Assembly (NCBI GenBank): GCA_003508835.1
Contig: PUFA01000312.1
Coordinates: 682,501-746,500 of the forward strand
DNA length: 64,000 bases
Reading direction: 5' to 3'
Source of the DNA: Eonycteris spelaea
Taxonomy: Eukaryota; Chordata; Mammalia; Chiroptera; Pteropodidae
In this document: positions 34,701 through 50,769 of the stretch, one piece after another
Numbering within the stretch: position 1 is the first letter of the stretch
Layout of the letters: the number at the start of each line of letters is the position of its first letter
Made by a program: the position numbers and the translations under genes
The notes under the pieces: model-generated
Told to the model about the DNA's origin: nothing
The model's database searches: none
The model's input: the letters and a program-made list of their open reading frames with translations, nothing else

Positions 34701-37700
34701 CCAGGAGCTGACCAGGAGCTGGGGCCACAAGCCTAGGAGTGCCCTGGACAGGGCCAAGGCCATGGCCCCACTACCACCCCCACCATTGGCTGCCAGCACC
34801 CCAGTCCTGCATGGCGAATTTGGCTCCTACCCAGCCCGAGGCCCACGCTTCGCCCTCACTCTCACACCACAGGCCCTGCACGTGCAGCGGCTGCGCCCAA
34901 AGCCTGAAGCCAGGCCCCGGGGTGGCCTGGTCCTGCTGGCCGAGGTCTCGGGCTGCTGCACCCTGCGGAGCCGCAGTGCCTCTGACTCGGCAGCCTACTT
35001 CTGCATCTACACCTACCCGAGGGGCCGGCGTGGGGGCCGCCACAGAGCCACGCGCACCTTCCGTGCGGATGGGGCAGCCACCTACGAGGGGAACCGTGCT
35101 GAGGCCCAGCGCTGGGCCACTGCCCTCACGTGCCTGCTGCGGGGACTGCCGCTGCCTGGGGACGGTGGTGAGACCCTGGGCCACCTTCGGGTCTCCACGG
35201 AGCTCCCTTTTTGGGCATCTCTGCCTCTACTGTTCCGCATGTGTGTGGCGTATCTGTCAGATGTGTGGGACCAGACAGGGATGGGCTGCAGAAGGAAGTC
35301 ACAGGCTGAGAAAATGATGTGTGTCTGCTGCCCCCTCCCCCCTTCCATGGGTCCTGACCACAGATGAGTCAGAGGCACCCGGGGCTGATGAGAGCAGCAG
35401 ACTGAGACGTGATCAGTCACCACCCGGGGCACTTAGAGGTGGCATCTAAAACATTAGCCTATGGGGGTTTGGAGAAGGCTCTCAGGCAGAGGCCTGCACA
35501 GAGGCTTCTTGGTTGGCAGGGAGATCTAGGTGTCCTCATCTGGTGGGACTTCCTCAGTCCTCCAGGATCCCGCCGGCTGCTTGGGGGCCGGCCTTTAGAG
35601 GTGGTGACAGAGGGAATGTGCACAGCGAAGCAACCTGATCTTGGCATTCAGGTGTTCAGGGTGAGGAAAGTGGAAACCACAGCTTACCTCCTCCTCCCAC
35701 ACATGGGTCCAGAGGGAACAGGGATTAGACACCCAAGCCCTTTGTCTCAGCACCTGGGAGAAAGGGGTGGCCTGGGCAGGTGGGGCCTGGGAGAAATACA
35801 ACTTTGAATCTCCCATGAGGCTCCAGTGCCAGCCCTCGTGCTGTTTGCAGTTAACTGTTTCTGGGATGAGGAGCCTGGGCCCCTGGCCTTTGTGGACTCC
35901 TTCTCTTCTCTCTGCAGAAATCACCACCCAGCTTTTGCCAAGGCCGCCCCGATTGCTCCTATTGATCAATCCCTTTGGGGCGGGGCCTGGCCTGGCAGTG
36001 GTGTAAGAACCACGTGCTGCCAATGATCTCCGAAGCTGGGCTGTCCTTCAACCTCATCCAGACAGGTAAGGGTGGCATCAGGGTGGACGGCGATGGGCTG
36101 GGGGGAGGGCGTGGAACGGCCTGCCTCACCTCCTGGTTCCCCACATTAGAACGACAGAACCATGCCCGGGAGCTTGTCCAGGGGCTGAGCCTGAGCGATG
36201 GGATGGCATCATCACGGTCTCGGGAGATGGGCTGCTATATGAGGTAGGGCAGGAGCCCCCTGGCCCTGGAGGGACTCTGGAGACCAGGACCAGCACCCAG
36301 GTGTCTGGTCTCCGGCCCTCCAGGTGCTGAACGGACTTCTAGAACGCCCCGACTGGGAAGAGGCTGTGAAGACGCCTGTGGGCATCCTCCCCTGTGGCTC
36401 GGGCAACGCGTTGGCGGGAGCCGTGAACCAGCACGGGGGGTAGGTGGACTGCTCCTTCTGAGGGTGGGCCAGCCGGGACCCGGCACTTCTCTCCCTGTCT
36501 GCCAGTCTACGTCGGGTCGACCGTCTGGCATTTTTGCTGGTCTTGCTCCCAGCTATATCTCTAGCGCCTAGAAAGCTGTGCCTGGAACACAGGTGACACT
36601 CAGTGAATGCTTATGGAGTGGGAGAATTGAAAGGGAACTTGGCCCAGTAAGGAGAGTCCACCTGGAGGTGGCCAGATGGCTGTGGGCGGGCTCAGGGACA
36701 TGGTCTTCCTCGTCCCCTGGCCATGTGTCTCTCTCCTCCCTTCCCGACGCTGTCTCTCACCCAGGTCTGTTTACTTTCTCACTGTGTCAACCCTCTCTGG
36801 CTCTGAAGGTTTGAGCCGGCCCTAGGCATTGACCTGCTGCTCAACTGCTCGCTGCTGCTCTGCCGGGGTGGCGGCCGCCCGCTGGACCTGCTGTCTGTGA
36901 CGCTGGCCTCCGGGTCCCGCTGTTTCTCCTTCCTGTCTGTGGCCTGGGGCTTTGTGTCAGATGTGGACATCCAGAGCGAGCGCTTTAGGGCCTTGGGCAG
37001 TGCCCGCTTCACTCTGGGCACGGTCCTGGGCCTCGCCACACTGCATACCTACTGTGGACGCCTCTCCTACCTCCCTGCCACTGTGGAACCCGTCTCGCCC
37101 ACCCCTGCCCATGGCCTGCCCCGAGCCAAGTCAGAGCTGACCCTGGTCCCAGCTCCAGCCCCACCCATGGCACACTCACCCCTGCATCGCTCTGTGTCTG
37201 ACCTGCCCCTGCCCCTGCCTCAGCCTGCCCTGACCTCCCCTGGCTCACCTGAACCACTGCCTATCCTGTCCCTCAACGGTGGGGGCCCAGAGCTGGCTGT
37301 GGACTGGGGTGGGGCTGGGGATGTTCCACTCTCCCCAGACCCACTGCTGCCCTCGCCCCCTGGCTCTCCCAAGGCCGCTGTACTGGCACCCATCACCGAG
37401 GGTCCCCGGAAATGCCAGCATCCTCTGGGCTCCTGCCTCCCACCCCTGACGGTGACCCGGTAACCATCTCTACTGGGGCCCACCAGACCACCTGCTGCCT
37501 CCTCTGGGCACCCCACTACCCCCAGGCTGGGTGACGCTGGAGGGGGACTTTGTGCTCATATTGGCTCTCTCACCCAGCCATCTGGGGGCTGACCTGGTGG
37601 CAGCTCCTCACGCGCGCTTTGACGACGGCCTGGTGCACCTGTGCTGGGTTCGCGGCGGCATCTCGCGGGCTACGCTGCTGCGCCTTTTCCTGGCCATGGA

Positions 37701-37902
37701 ACGGGGCAGCCACTTCAGCCTGGGCTGCCCGCAGCTGGGCTATGCCGCGGCTCGTGCCTTCCGCCTCGAGCCGCTCACTCCTCGCGGAGTGCTCACGGTG
37801 GACGGGGAGCAGGTGGAGTACGGACCGCTGCAGGCGCAGGTGCATCCGGGCCTCGGGACCCTAATCACGGGGCCTCCGGGCCGCCCTGAGCGGAAGCCCT
37901 GA
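31755..37902 (+). CDS. SPHK2: SPHK2, sphingosine kinase 2, with several frame breaks
   Basis: Lipid kinase making sphingosine-1-phosphate, in nucleus, ER and mitochondria. Coding exons: 31755-31793 (MNGHFEAQEQQDQ), 34693-35167, 35918-36065, 36150-36243, 36324-36439, 36809-37902. A second in-frame start (AKAMAPLPPPP) in exon 3 matches the short isoform. Visible motifs: RGRRGGRHRATRTFR (basic, NLS-like), the ATP loop around NPFG in exon 4, SGDGLLYE (exon 5), GSGNALAG (exon 6), LASGSRCFSFLSVAWGFVSD, and C-terminal GVLTVDGEQVEYGPL with TGA at 37900. Frame breaks: two bases missing at about 35972-35980 beside the NPFGG loop, one at about 36196-36199, one in a C-run at about 37404-37407, one at about 37478-37483. 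Exon 5 is 94 nt against an expected 95. Similarity resumes in the new frame after each break, so identity is certain. Confidence 0.93.
32425..32615. mobile_element. L1 LINE fragment
   Basis: TCAATTTCAGGTGTACAACG, GTTGAGTTACCATCTGTCAC and ATTGACTATGTTCTCCATGC are characteristic of mammalian L1 3' regions. In SPHK2 intron 2. Confidence 0.7.
33020..33185. promoter_or_regulatory. CpG-rich element with TCTCGCGAGA motif in SPHK2 intron 2
   Basis: A short GC-rich block contains the palindrome TCTCGCGAGA at 33055-33064, a known core-promoter element of CpG-island promoters, and two ATTGG (inverted CCAAT) boxes at about 33127 and 33158. It lies 1.5 kb upstream of the alternative SPHK2 ATG at 34648 and could be an internal promoter. 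Confidence 0.5.
34345..34480 (+). mobile_element. L2 LINE 3' end
   Basis: AGACTATAAACTCCGTGAAA, GACTGGCACGTAGAGGGTAC, AATAAATGAATGAATG. Confidence 0.65.
34620..34692 (+). other. SPHK2: Candidate alternative SPHK2 first coding segment (upstream extension of exon 3)
   Basis: An acceptor-like CCACAG ends at 34619. An ATG at 34648 in strong Kozak context (gctgccATGg) opens a frame (MEVPDFDSCPPSSPQ) that runs unbroken into exon 3 (RLDQELT). A transcript starting in or splicing into this segment would make an SPHK2 with a different N-terminus. Conservation is not checked. Confidence 0.4.
36510..36625 (+). mobile_element. L2 LINE 3' end
   Basis: CTATATCTCTAGCGCCTAGA, CTGTGCCTGGAACACAGG, CACTCAGTGAATGC. 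In SPHK2 intron 6. Confidence 0.6.
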
Positions 37903-38459
37903 ACCTAACAAAGCTTGGAGCCCGCCAGGGGCGGGGCCTACATTCCAAGGGGCGGGGCATGGCTGCTAGAGCTAGGGGGCAGTCCTCGTGCAGGGACGTT
38001 AGCCCTGTCTCAGGATTGCCCCTCCCCAGAGGGTCAGAGATGATGCTGGAGGGTGTCCCGACTTCCAGAGGATGCAGACCGTCAGGGTCCCAGATAAGTG
38101 GGCTTCCCCAGAAGGTAGAGTGCCTGACCAGTGAGGAGGGGCCTCGGTCCAGACCCTCAGTGAAGGCCGGGTCGGCTGAGGGCGGAGCCTACATTAACGC
38201 GTCGTCCAGTGACGGGACCTGGAACGTACGGGCCGGGAGAGGCTTGGTTGGCCAGAACCCAGCGCTCGCCCTGGCCATTCCGGTGCCTCCACTTAACTGG
38301 CCAGTCGGCCCAGGCGGGGCAGGTTTCCCCCGACGCTCGGATTTGCACTAAAGTTCCCTTCCCCCGCCCCGCGGGTGTGGGTGGGGAAGTTCATTTCCGT
38401 CCCCCGTCTCCAGTGCGTCCCCCAACCCCGATCTTCGAAGCAATTGAAAAGGTCTATGC

Positions 38460-38465
38460 AATAAA
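38460..38465 (+). terminator. SPHK2 polyadenylation signal AATAAA
   Basis: AATAAA lies 558 bases past the SPHK2 stop. The convergent DBP signal is at 38671, about 200 bases away. Confidence 0.75.
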
Positions 38466-38670
38466 GGCAGTCGCTTCATTCCTCAGACCTCGCCACCTCC
38501 TCCATCCGTAAACGTGGGGAGTGATCAGACTCCCCGCTGACAGCAGTTCTTGGCTTCAGTTGCGGGAAACCCAGACCTGCCCACGGACTGCGGCCAGTGT
38601 ACCCGCTCGCCTTGATGGGTCCAGGGGGCTGCCTCCTCCCCCACGACAGCTGGCTCTGGGGTTATTAAGA

Positions 38671-38676
38671 TTTATT
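38671..38676 (-). terminator. DBP polyadenylation signal (AATAAA on minus strand)
   Basis: TTTATT on the plus strand reads AATAAA on the minus strand, about 270 bases past the DBP stop at 38945. Confidence 0.7.
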
Positions 38677-38944
38677 CAGGATCGTGTTGACGGAGGCGGT
38701 GGGAAGGTGGGGTCCCCGACGTGCCGGGGGCACACACAGAGGCTCCTCCCCGCTCCCTCGAGGGAGGGGGGAGGCTCGCTTTTTCTTAAAAATATAAATG
38801 TATTTATCTGCATCATCACGCGTCCCTGGGGTACCCAGCTGGCCGGCCCGTGGGCCACAGGGCGGGGAGGAAGAGGGCGTCAGGGCACAAGTCTGACTGA
38901 GCGAGGCAGAGGCGAACCCCGCCGGGTGGGGGTGTGGGGCAGCC

Positions 38945-41900
38945 TCACAGGGCTCCGTGCTGGGCCTGTAGCGGGACAGCACGGCGCGGTAGTGGGACAG
39001 CTCCTGGCGCACGGCCACCACCTCCTGCCGCAGAAGGGCGTTCTCCTTCTCCAGGAAGGCCGCCCGCACGGATATCTGGTTCTCTTTGAGACGCCGGGCG
39101 TCGCGGGACCGCTTCGCTGCCTCGTTATTCTTGTACCGTCGGCTCCAATACTTCTCGTCCTGCGGGTGCAGAGGTGGGAAAGCACTGAGGTCCGGCGGGG
39201 CCCCGGGCCACAGCGAGAGAAAAAGGGAGGAGCAGCTTCGTTTGTGCCTTCAAGGACCAGAGAAATCTAAAAGGCTTCCACAGGGCGGCTTCTTGCCCAG
39301 CACTGGGGCCTAAAGGATACTGGGTCTCCCCTGGGATGGGTACCCCAAGGATCTGCCCTTCTAGGGCCCTGGTAGCTAAAGAGAGCAGGCCCCTAGCAAT
39401 AGCTGACACATGAGATAGCCTCCTACCCCAATCAACTGGGCTTCAAGCAGACCCCACTGTGCAAAGCAGACCCTACCCTCCTCACTTGAAAAAGGTCCCG
39501 CAGTTAGCTCCTGGTTGCTAAGGCTGATTGTATCCTAGCAACAGGACCTTTAGGGTGTACGGGCTCCCAGTCAAAAGCACTGCCCTATACATCACCTTTC
39601 CAGGTCCTGGTTGTTAAGGAAAGCCTAGCCTCCCCAGTGATGGGGCTTGCTGTTCTATAAAATCCTACCAGAGCTGGTCCCTTTGGACTTGGTTGCCAAG
39701 GCAACCCAATCCTCAGCAAACAAAAGTAAGGTCCAAGTAGTCCCAATACCTGCAGCTGGCTTCAGACTCACTGGCCTTAAATAAAGGTCAAAGAGCTGCC
39801 TCCAGCCCAACATCCTGGTTCCTAAAAGAGTTGTCCCCTAGTAGAGGGGCTGTCCTGAGAGCTCCCCACATGTCTAGGGTGCTCTAGTCCTGGAATTTGG
39901 TTGCATGGGAATACTACATCTTAGTACAGAGCTATGAAAGATGCCATTTGACCTCCATCTAATTAAAGCCTTATTCCAGCTTGCTGGGGCAAATCCAGTC
40001 CCTGGCAATAAGGCCCTGTGTCAGAAGAAACCACTGGTCAAGATTTGGTTTGTAGGCCAGTCCTCACTGCTTTGAGTAGTTGTGTCTTATATGAAGGAAT
40101 GGCAAAGTCCTGTGAGGGAAATCCAGGCACCTCTTGTTGGGAGAGCACCCAGAACTTGGAAAGGCAAAACGCCAAAAAGATGCAGCCACGGTCCCAAGCA
40201 CCTCAGATCAGAACGTGGCCCTGGTTGCTAATGAGAACCCGAGGCCTCTTGCCAATAAAGCAGTCCAGACCCAGGAAACAAGCCTACAGGGCTGGCAAAG
40301 TCTGCACCCTAGGCAGATGCAATCACCATGAAGGATGTCCTAAATCAGAGATCAAAGGACCAGCCCCAGCCTGGTTGGCTGCTAAGAAGAGACAGACTGA
40401 CACCCCATTGCTAAGAAATGCTGTCCTTAGCAACCGTGCCCAGCAGAGCCTGAAGCCCGCCCCAAAGAGGGTTTTCGGTCCAGCTGATAGGAGAAGCTTC
40501 AAGTCTGTACAACCAGGTCCAGCAGGGCTGACCGAGTCTCCATCTCACAATAATAATGCTATCTTTAAAAATCAAGTTCAACACTTTGTTCCCTCGAGTT
40601 CCACGGTCAAGGAGGGCTGATCTTTGGCTATAGGTGAACCTGAGCGCTAAGCCAAGTGAGAACCGAGGCCTTCCTGTGAGGAAGGGGCCGTCCCCGGCTG
40701 TGGGGCTTGTGCAGGCCAAGCCCGTGTCCTACATCCAGCAGCACTCACCTTCTGCTCCTCTGGCACCTGGATCTTCCTCGCCTTCTTCATGATGGGCTGG
40801 GGCTTAAGTTCCTCCTCTGAGAAGCGATGTCTCCGAGGGTCAAATGTCTCATGGCCAGGAATGCTTGACAGGGCTAAATCGGCAGGGTCAGGTTCAAACG
40901 TCATCAGCACCTCCACAGTATCTGGGTCCACAGGGCTGGGTGTGTCCCGAGAGGTCAGGCCTTTGGGAAATAAAATGTATCACCAGTGTGTATTTATTTT
41001 GAAGAGGAGGTTCCCGGAGGCTACCCCCTGCTCAGGTATTGTATCCACCATAAGGTCCTTATGTGGTCTAACATAAAGTTTGCCAGGGATCAACCTTCCT
41101 AATATAATAAAATAGGAAGACTTCCTAACCCACAAAGATGCTTAGAAATCATGGAACCAACTCCACTTTTACAAACAGGGAAACTAAAGCCCAAGCATTA
41201 CCTGACTCGCTCTACGTAGTCTGGGCTATTACTTGTAAAACCTCAGGCCTCCAGAATCACAGCAATCGCTTCTTTCCTATAGTCTAGCCTGAATCCTTAC
41301 GGAATCCCTGACCAAAGCCTAGGCCCTTGGCTGCTCATGGAAAGGAATTTGATGCACTGAAAGTCAGCCTCTTAAGAACTATTAGCTCTCAAGAGTCAGG
41401 AAAGAGAAATGGAAACGGCTGAGGTTCCAGGTTGGTTCAAGAGGAAAGGCAGGCGGCCTGTGCCTTTAAGATCAAGCAGCCGGGGCCAGCTGAGGACACA
41501 GGTTCAGGGCCGAGTCACGTGCCAGCGCCTGCTTTCCCGCCCCGCCCCCCCGCCGCCACAGGAGCCCTCACGTTCCCTAGGCCCCGCCCCCTCCCGCGTG
41601 ACCGCGCGTGCGCGAAGCACGGAGGAGGTTAGGAGAGGACTCACGTGGCGCGGGAATGTGCGGCTGGGAAGGGGAGGGCCCTGGTTCTGCCCGGAGGTCG
41701 GACCAGTGGCAGGTGTGTCCAGGAATCCCCGATCTGCAGCCCGACCCCAAGGTGCCCGAGGGAGCACACCTTTCCTCTCGATCCCTCGGGTCTCTCAGCT
41801 CGAACCTCTCAACCTCCAAAGATTCAGTACCCCCTGCTCTCTGGGGAACACAGGAGAACCGGCTCCCTCGATCTTCTCCCCAGGGCTCCAATCCCCTCAC

Positions 41901-43951
41901 CACTGGGGTACACACAATTCTGGAATCCCGGGCCCCTCCTCTCCCAGGAATATAGGAAGCTCGGCCCTCGCCCCAATGGAAGACCTAGAGTGAAGATTCT
42001 CGACCTTCTCCCTCTGGTGGACTCCAGGACCCGGGGCCCTAGCCCCTCTCCAGTGAAGGACCCAGGAACAAGAGCTGACAGTCCTTATGTGTGGAGAAAC
42101 ATTATTCTGTGCCCAGCCCTACCCCTACGCCCGTAGAGGGCATAGGAATTCCGGTCCTATCCCAGTTCCACCAACTCCGGGCCCAGAACAAGGGGCGCAG
42201 TCCACTCCCCAGTAAACAACTCCGGTGTTCGGGGCTCCCAGTCCCGATTCCACGAGTCCCCACGCCCCACAAAAAGTCCACACTACCTCCCCGCTGAGCA
42301 AGCTTTCTGCAATTTGGGGTCCTAAGTCCCTCCTTTCCTATGGACCCAGTCCTTGACCCAGTAAGGGACACAAAAATTCGATATCCTCTCCCGAGATCTC
42401 CCCACTAGGGGGGGTCCAGAATTCAGGTGCGCAGCCCCAGTGCCACCGGGGACCCGCTCCCGGGTGGCCTCACAAGCCCGCCCCCTCGTAACCTAAGCCC
42501 CGCCCACCCATGGCCCGGCACCGCCCCCGCCGCACCTGCGCGGTGGCCACCGGCGGCCCCGAGGGCAGCCCGGGCGGGGGCGTGCCCCGGCGAGGAGCGA
42601 GGGGAAGCCGAGCCGCAGGAGCCGGGCCCGGGGGAGGGTGCGGGCGTGTGCACGGGCGAGGGCGCCGGTGACGGGCCGCCGGGGGGCGGCGGGCTGGGCG
42701 GGAGCCCGTGCTCCAGCAGGAAGGCGTCCAGGTCTACGTACTCCACGTCGCCGAACGGCAGCGTCCGCTCCCACAGCAGCGGCGCCAGCAGACTCGGGCC
42801 AGGCGCGGTCGCCGGGCGCCCCCGCGGGGACCCGCCGCCACCACCGCCCCAGATGGGGTATCAGCCGGACCCGCCGTCTCCAGGCCCGGCCCGGGGACCG
42901 TTGCTGCCGGCAGAGCCGCCTTGCGCTCCTTTTCCTTCAAGAGACCTGGGGGCCAGGGAAAGACCAGGCAGGGTGGAAGGGAGAGGAATATAAAGAAGAG
43001 ACCCCAAGTCAGAGACAAGAGAAAAGGGGGTATAGAGATCCAAAGAAAGAGGAGACGGACGGGGGAGACAGGAGAGGGAGGGCAAGGGCCCAGAGAGAGG
43101 AGGGAATAGAGAGACTCAGGGAGGACCCATAGAGAAAGGACAGAGACGGGGGCAGAATAGACAGAGATAGAGGGACAGAGACCGAGAGGGGGATGGAAAC
43201 TCAGAAGAGAGGACAGGGACCCAGAGATGCAGAGAGAAATGGGGACAGACCCGTTAAGGGGTACAGACATAGAAGGGGGACGGAAGTTCAGACAGGTTAG
43301 GTGGAGGGTTGGGCAGGTGAGAGAAAAAAATGACAGCTCTGTGATTCCTCTATAACCCACCCCCCACACTCCCTGTGGCACTGTACCCCTTTCTCACCCC
43401 CCCCACACTCTGTAAGGGGCAGGAAGGGGCTCTATTCCTGGGGCACATTCCTCATCCCTAGACTCCATGTGACCCCAGGAGGCCCCGCCCAAGCCCGTGT
43501 CACTACCGTGTGAGCATCCGACACACCCCATCCCTCCGCCCTGGACCCCAAGGGTGCAGACTCTGTAACCAAAAGCAAGAGGGGGCTGGGGCCTAGACTT
43601 TGGGTCCTCGGGGGGATGGGCTTGAGAGCTGGTACTTTCGGGGACTGGGTACTGAGAGATCTGGAGGCCTAAACACCTCAGTAAATGATTAGATTAAGGT
43701 GGGAAGATGGACTCTCGGCCCAGAGAGGGTAGCTGTGGATCCCCCTCCCTTAGCGCTGGAGTCCCTATGGGAGTAGGGTGTCTGAGTTGGGCGAGGTTGG
43801 GGCTAGAACTCACAGCTGGCTGGTTCTTTGGGCTTGCTGGTCCCCTGCAGAAGGCTCCGCAAACCAAGCAGCGCTCCCCCGCCAGGGGGGCCCCGGCCGG
43901 GCCGCCCAGCAGCAGGGGAACCGGGGTCCTGTCGCTCACGGGCCGCGACAT
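38945..43951 (-). CDS. DBP: DBP, D-box binding PAR bZIP transcription factor, four exons with three frame breaks
   Basis: Circadian PAR-bZIP activator that binds D-box elements. Minus-strand coding exons: 43814-43951 ([20 protein letters not shown]), 42536-42945, 40749-40960, 38945-39159. Exon 2 carries [27 protein letters not shown] and a Pro/Ser-rich stretch. Exon 3 carries the PAR-type region ([20 protein letters not shown]). Exon 4 begins [20 protein letters not shown] (basic region) and continues into the leucine zipper ([20 protein letters not shown]). One base appears missing in each of exon 1 (G/C run, about 43885-43890), exon 2 (about 42831-42838) and exon 4 (about 38966-38970). The last hides the normal ..QHGAL stop at 38945-38947, so the raw frame runs on to 38665. 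Exon 3 is intact. CACGTG E-boxes lie in intron 2 and upstream. Confidence 0.93.
39160..40748. other. DBP intron 3, no gene seen
   Basis: Low-repeat sequence with recurrent CTGGTTGCTAA-like phrases (about 39510, 39607, 39690, 40223, 40375). I recognise no exon or known element. Confidence 0.4.
41516..41521. promoter_or_regulatory. CACGTG E-box in DBP intron 2 (first of a pair)
   Basis: A canonical palindromic E-box inside a GC-rich part of intron 2. Mouse Dbp is a classic CLOCK:BMAL1 target with functional intronic E-boxes, so this position fits known biology. The second copy lies 126 bases away. Confidence 0.65.
41642..41647. promoter_or_regulatory. CACGTG E-box in DBP intron 2 (second of a pair)
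   Basis: A second perfect CACGTG between DBP exons 2 and 3, flanked by GC-rich sequence. Confidence 0.65.
42946..43813. other. DBP intron 1
   Basis: Purine-rich on the plus strand at 42960-43290 (GAGAGA, GGGACAGA type), then GC-rich. No exon seen. The antisense ORFs over the purine tract are composition artefacts. Confidence 0.5.
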
Positions 43952-45013
43952 CGCCGGGCACCTGCCCGCAGGCTCACGAGCTCATGGAGAGGCGAAGAGT
44001 TGGCCTGCCAGTCGGCGGTACACTCCTGTGGTTTGGGCCAGCCAGTGCCTGCCCAGGGGCGGGCGAGCGTAGCTTGCAAGATTCCAGTATCCAGAAGAGT
44101 AAATCCTAGGAGCGACGGGGATTTGCAGTCCTCGGTGCCGAAACGTGCAACTCTAGAGGGTCCCAGGAGACCATGCAGTCTGGGCGAGGGGGGTGATCAA
44201 ACCAGGCGGTCAGCTCTTCGCAACCGAGGGTTTAAGGGGACTCAAGAAGCTCCTTCTACAAAGTGGGCGAGCCTGGCTCTTGCAAATTCTGCAGCTCTCT
44301 CAACGGAAGGCGCTCTGCAATCTGCACCAAGAGGTGTGCACGGAGGGGCGGGGGAGGGGGCAGGAGGAGGCGGCCGCCTTGAGGCGTGGCCAAAGCAAAC
44401 TTCTTTCGCGGAAAAAAAAAAAAAAAAAAGCCAAACCAAAACACCCGACGCCACTGTGAGCACCCCTCCTCTTGGCCCCCGCCCGCCCTGCCCCTCCTGC
44501 CTCTTGAGCCATGCACCCCAGCCGCGTGCCTCCCTCGGCTGGAAGTGCCGGCCAATCGCGTCCGGACCCCTCGAGACGCACAGCCAATGGGACCTCCTGG
44601 ATCCGCCAAGGCCCAAGAGGGCGCAGGAGGGACTCAACGCGTGAAGTTGCATTGCCTTTTGGTGGGAGGCGGGACCCTGACCTACATTTGCCCAATGGGA
44701 GACGGCGTTGGGGGCGGGACGTGACCCAGTTCGAGCCAATGAGGCAGGCGGAGGGGGAAGCACATGGCTCTGCGCGTGCCGCCTGACCCCGGGACTGGGT
44801 GAGGCGGGGGGGGGGGGGGCGCGGCAAGAGGCTCCTCTTAAAGGAGCCGCATATCCAAATGACTGTTTTGGGTACCAGGAAGCCAAAAACCGAGTGATGG
44901 GCTTTAGGAAGCCGGAGATTGGTTTCTAGAATAAGGCTACTATTCTGTAATACCCAAATGTTTTCCCCCGCGCCTAAAATCAGACCACTTAGAAACAGGA
45001 AGTATTCTGTCCC
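43952..45013. promoter_or_regulatory. DBP upstream region (DBP-CA11 interval)
   Basis: GC-rich sequence upstream of DBP with several CCAAT-type boxes (GCCAATCGCG near 44550, GCCAATGGG near 44582, CCCAATGGG near 44690, GCCAATGAGG near 44735), an A-run at 44411-44429 and a G-run at 44806-44819. This looks like the DBP promoter. No gene is seen here apart from the CA11 3' end. Confidence 0.55.
44806..44819 (+). repeat. G14 homopolymer
   Basis: Fourteen consecutive G in the DBP upstream region. Such runs can form G-quadruplexes and are prone to sequencing error. Confidence 0.85.
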
Positions 45014-45019
45014 TTTAAT
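45014..45019 (-). terminator. CA11 polyadenylation signal candidate (ATTAAA on minus strand)
   Basis: TTTAAT on the plus strand reads ATTAAA on the minus strand, about 80 bases past the CA11 stop. Confidence 0.5.
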
Positions 45020-45095
45020 AGCTTTGTTTTAGGGGTGACTCCCCTCTCCTCGTGGGGAGGGTCTGGACGGCAGGCGCAATCCTCGATAGGGAGTC

Positions 45096-49726
<4,631 letters not shown>

Positions 49727-50094
49727 GCCCGGGAGGCCTCTGGGCGACCCCTTCCCAGTACCCGGCCCCCCTCTCTGCTGTCCCCTCTCCTGTCTGTGGG
49801 ACCCTGTCCCTCCAGGACTTCCAGCCCCCCTTTCCTCCCCACGGGGAGTCCCGGTTCCCAAATACCAAGGCAGTGGGGGACAGAACACCCCAACCCACTC
49901 TTCTCTCCCCACTCTGTGCCTCTCCTTCTCTCCGCCCAGCCCTCCAGTCTCCCTCTGCCTCCCGATCTCTCTACTTCTCTCTCTGCCTTCTGCTTCTCCC
50001 AGGGTCACCTCTTGGTTCCTAATCCACACCCCCTTTGGGCTCTCTTTTCATTAAGCTTTCCCAAGCCACCTAACTCCATGTCTCCATTCTGCTC

Positions 50095-50300
50095 CCCTCA
50101 CCTCCTCCCTCTCTCCCTTCTCTGCTCCTGCTTCTTTCTCTCCCTTCCCTCCCTCTTCACCTCCTCTCTCTCTCTACCTCTCTAAGCTTCTCTCTCTCTC
50201 TCTCTCCTTTATCTCTCTCCACCTCCTCCTCTCCTGCCTCTTCTGTTTCCGTCTCTCTCATCCCTTCCTCCCTCCTCCCTCCTCCCTCTCCTCTCTCTCT
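50095..50300 (+). repeat. CT-rich pyrimidine tract
   Basis: Nearly pure C/T over about 200 bases upstream of CA11. Confidence 0.85.
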
Positions 50301-50369
50301 GTTATTTAATTTTTTTGTGGATGTTGGGGGGGGCAGGCGGGTGCTTTCACAGCAGGGAACATTCCTAGG

Positions 50370-50370
<1 letters not shown>

Positions 50371-50402
<32 letters not shown>
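50371..50402 (+). repeat. (GT)n microsatellite
   Basis: About 15 GT units. Confidence 0.95.
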
Positions 50403-50403
<1 letters not shown>

Positions 50404-50769
50404 TGCCCGAAGGGAAGGATGGAGGGGTCATTGGGGGGCTGGTCACCAGCTCCCTGCTGCACTAGGGCCAGGGGGGCGGGAGTGGCCCGGACACCTGGGG
50501 CTGGAGCTGGCACTTCCCATCCTCCGCAGAAAGGGGGAGGAGGACGCTTAAGGTGGAGCTGGGAGAGGCCTCACAAGTCTGCGTGCTCAAGGCCCTGCCC
50601 GGGAGGATCCGGGGTCCCCCAGCTCTCGAGGACCCAAGCTGGAGCCTGTACCAGCGTCTGCAGCCCCCGCCCGTGCTCCCCTCCGGCCTCCGCCTGGGGC
50701 TGCCTTAACCTGGCTGGGGGATCCCCTGGGAGATTAGGGTGCGGTGTGGGCCGCTGACCAGGAGGGGGA

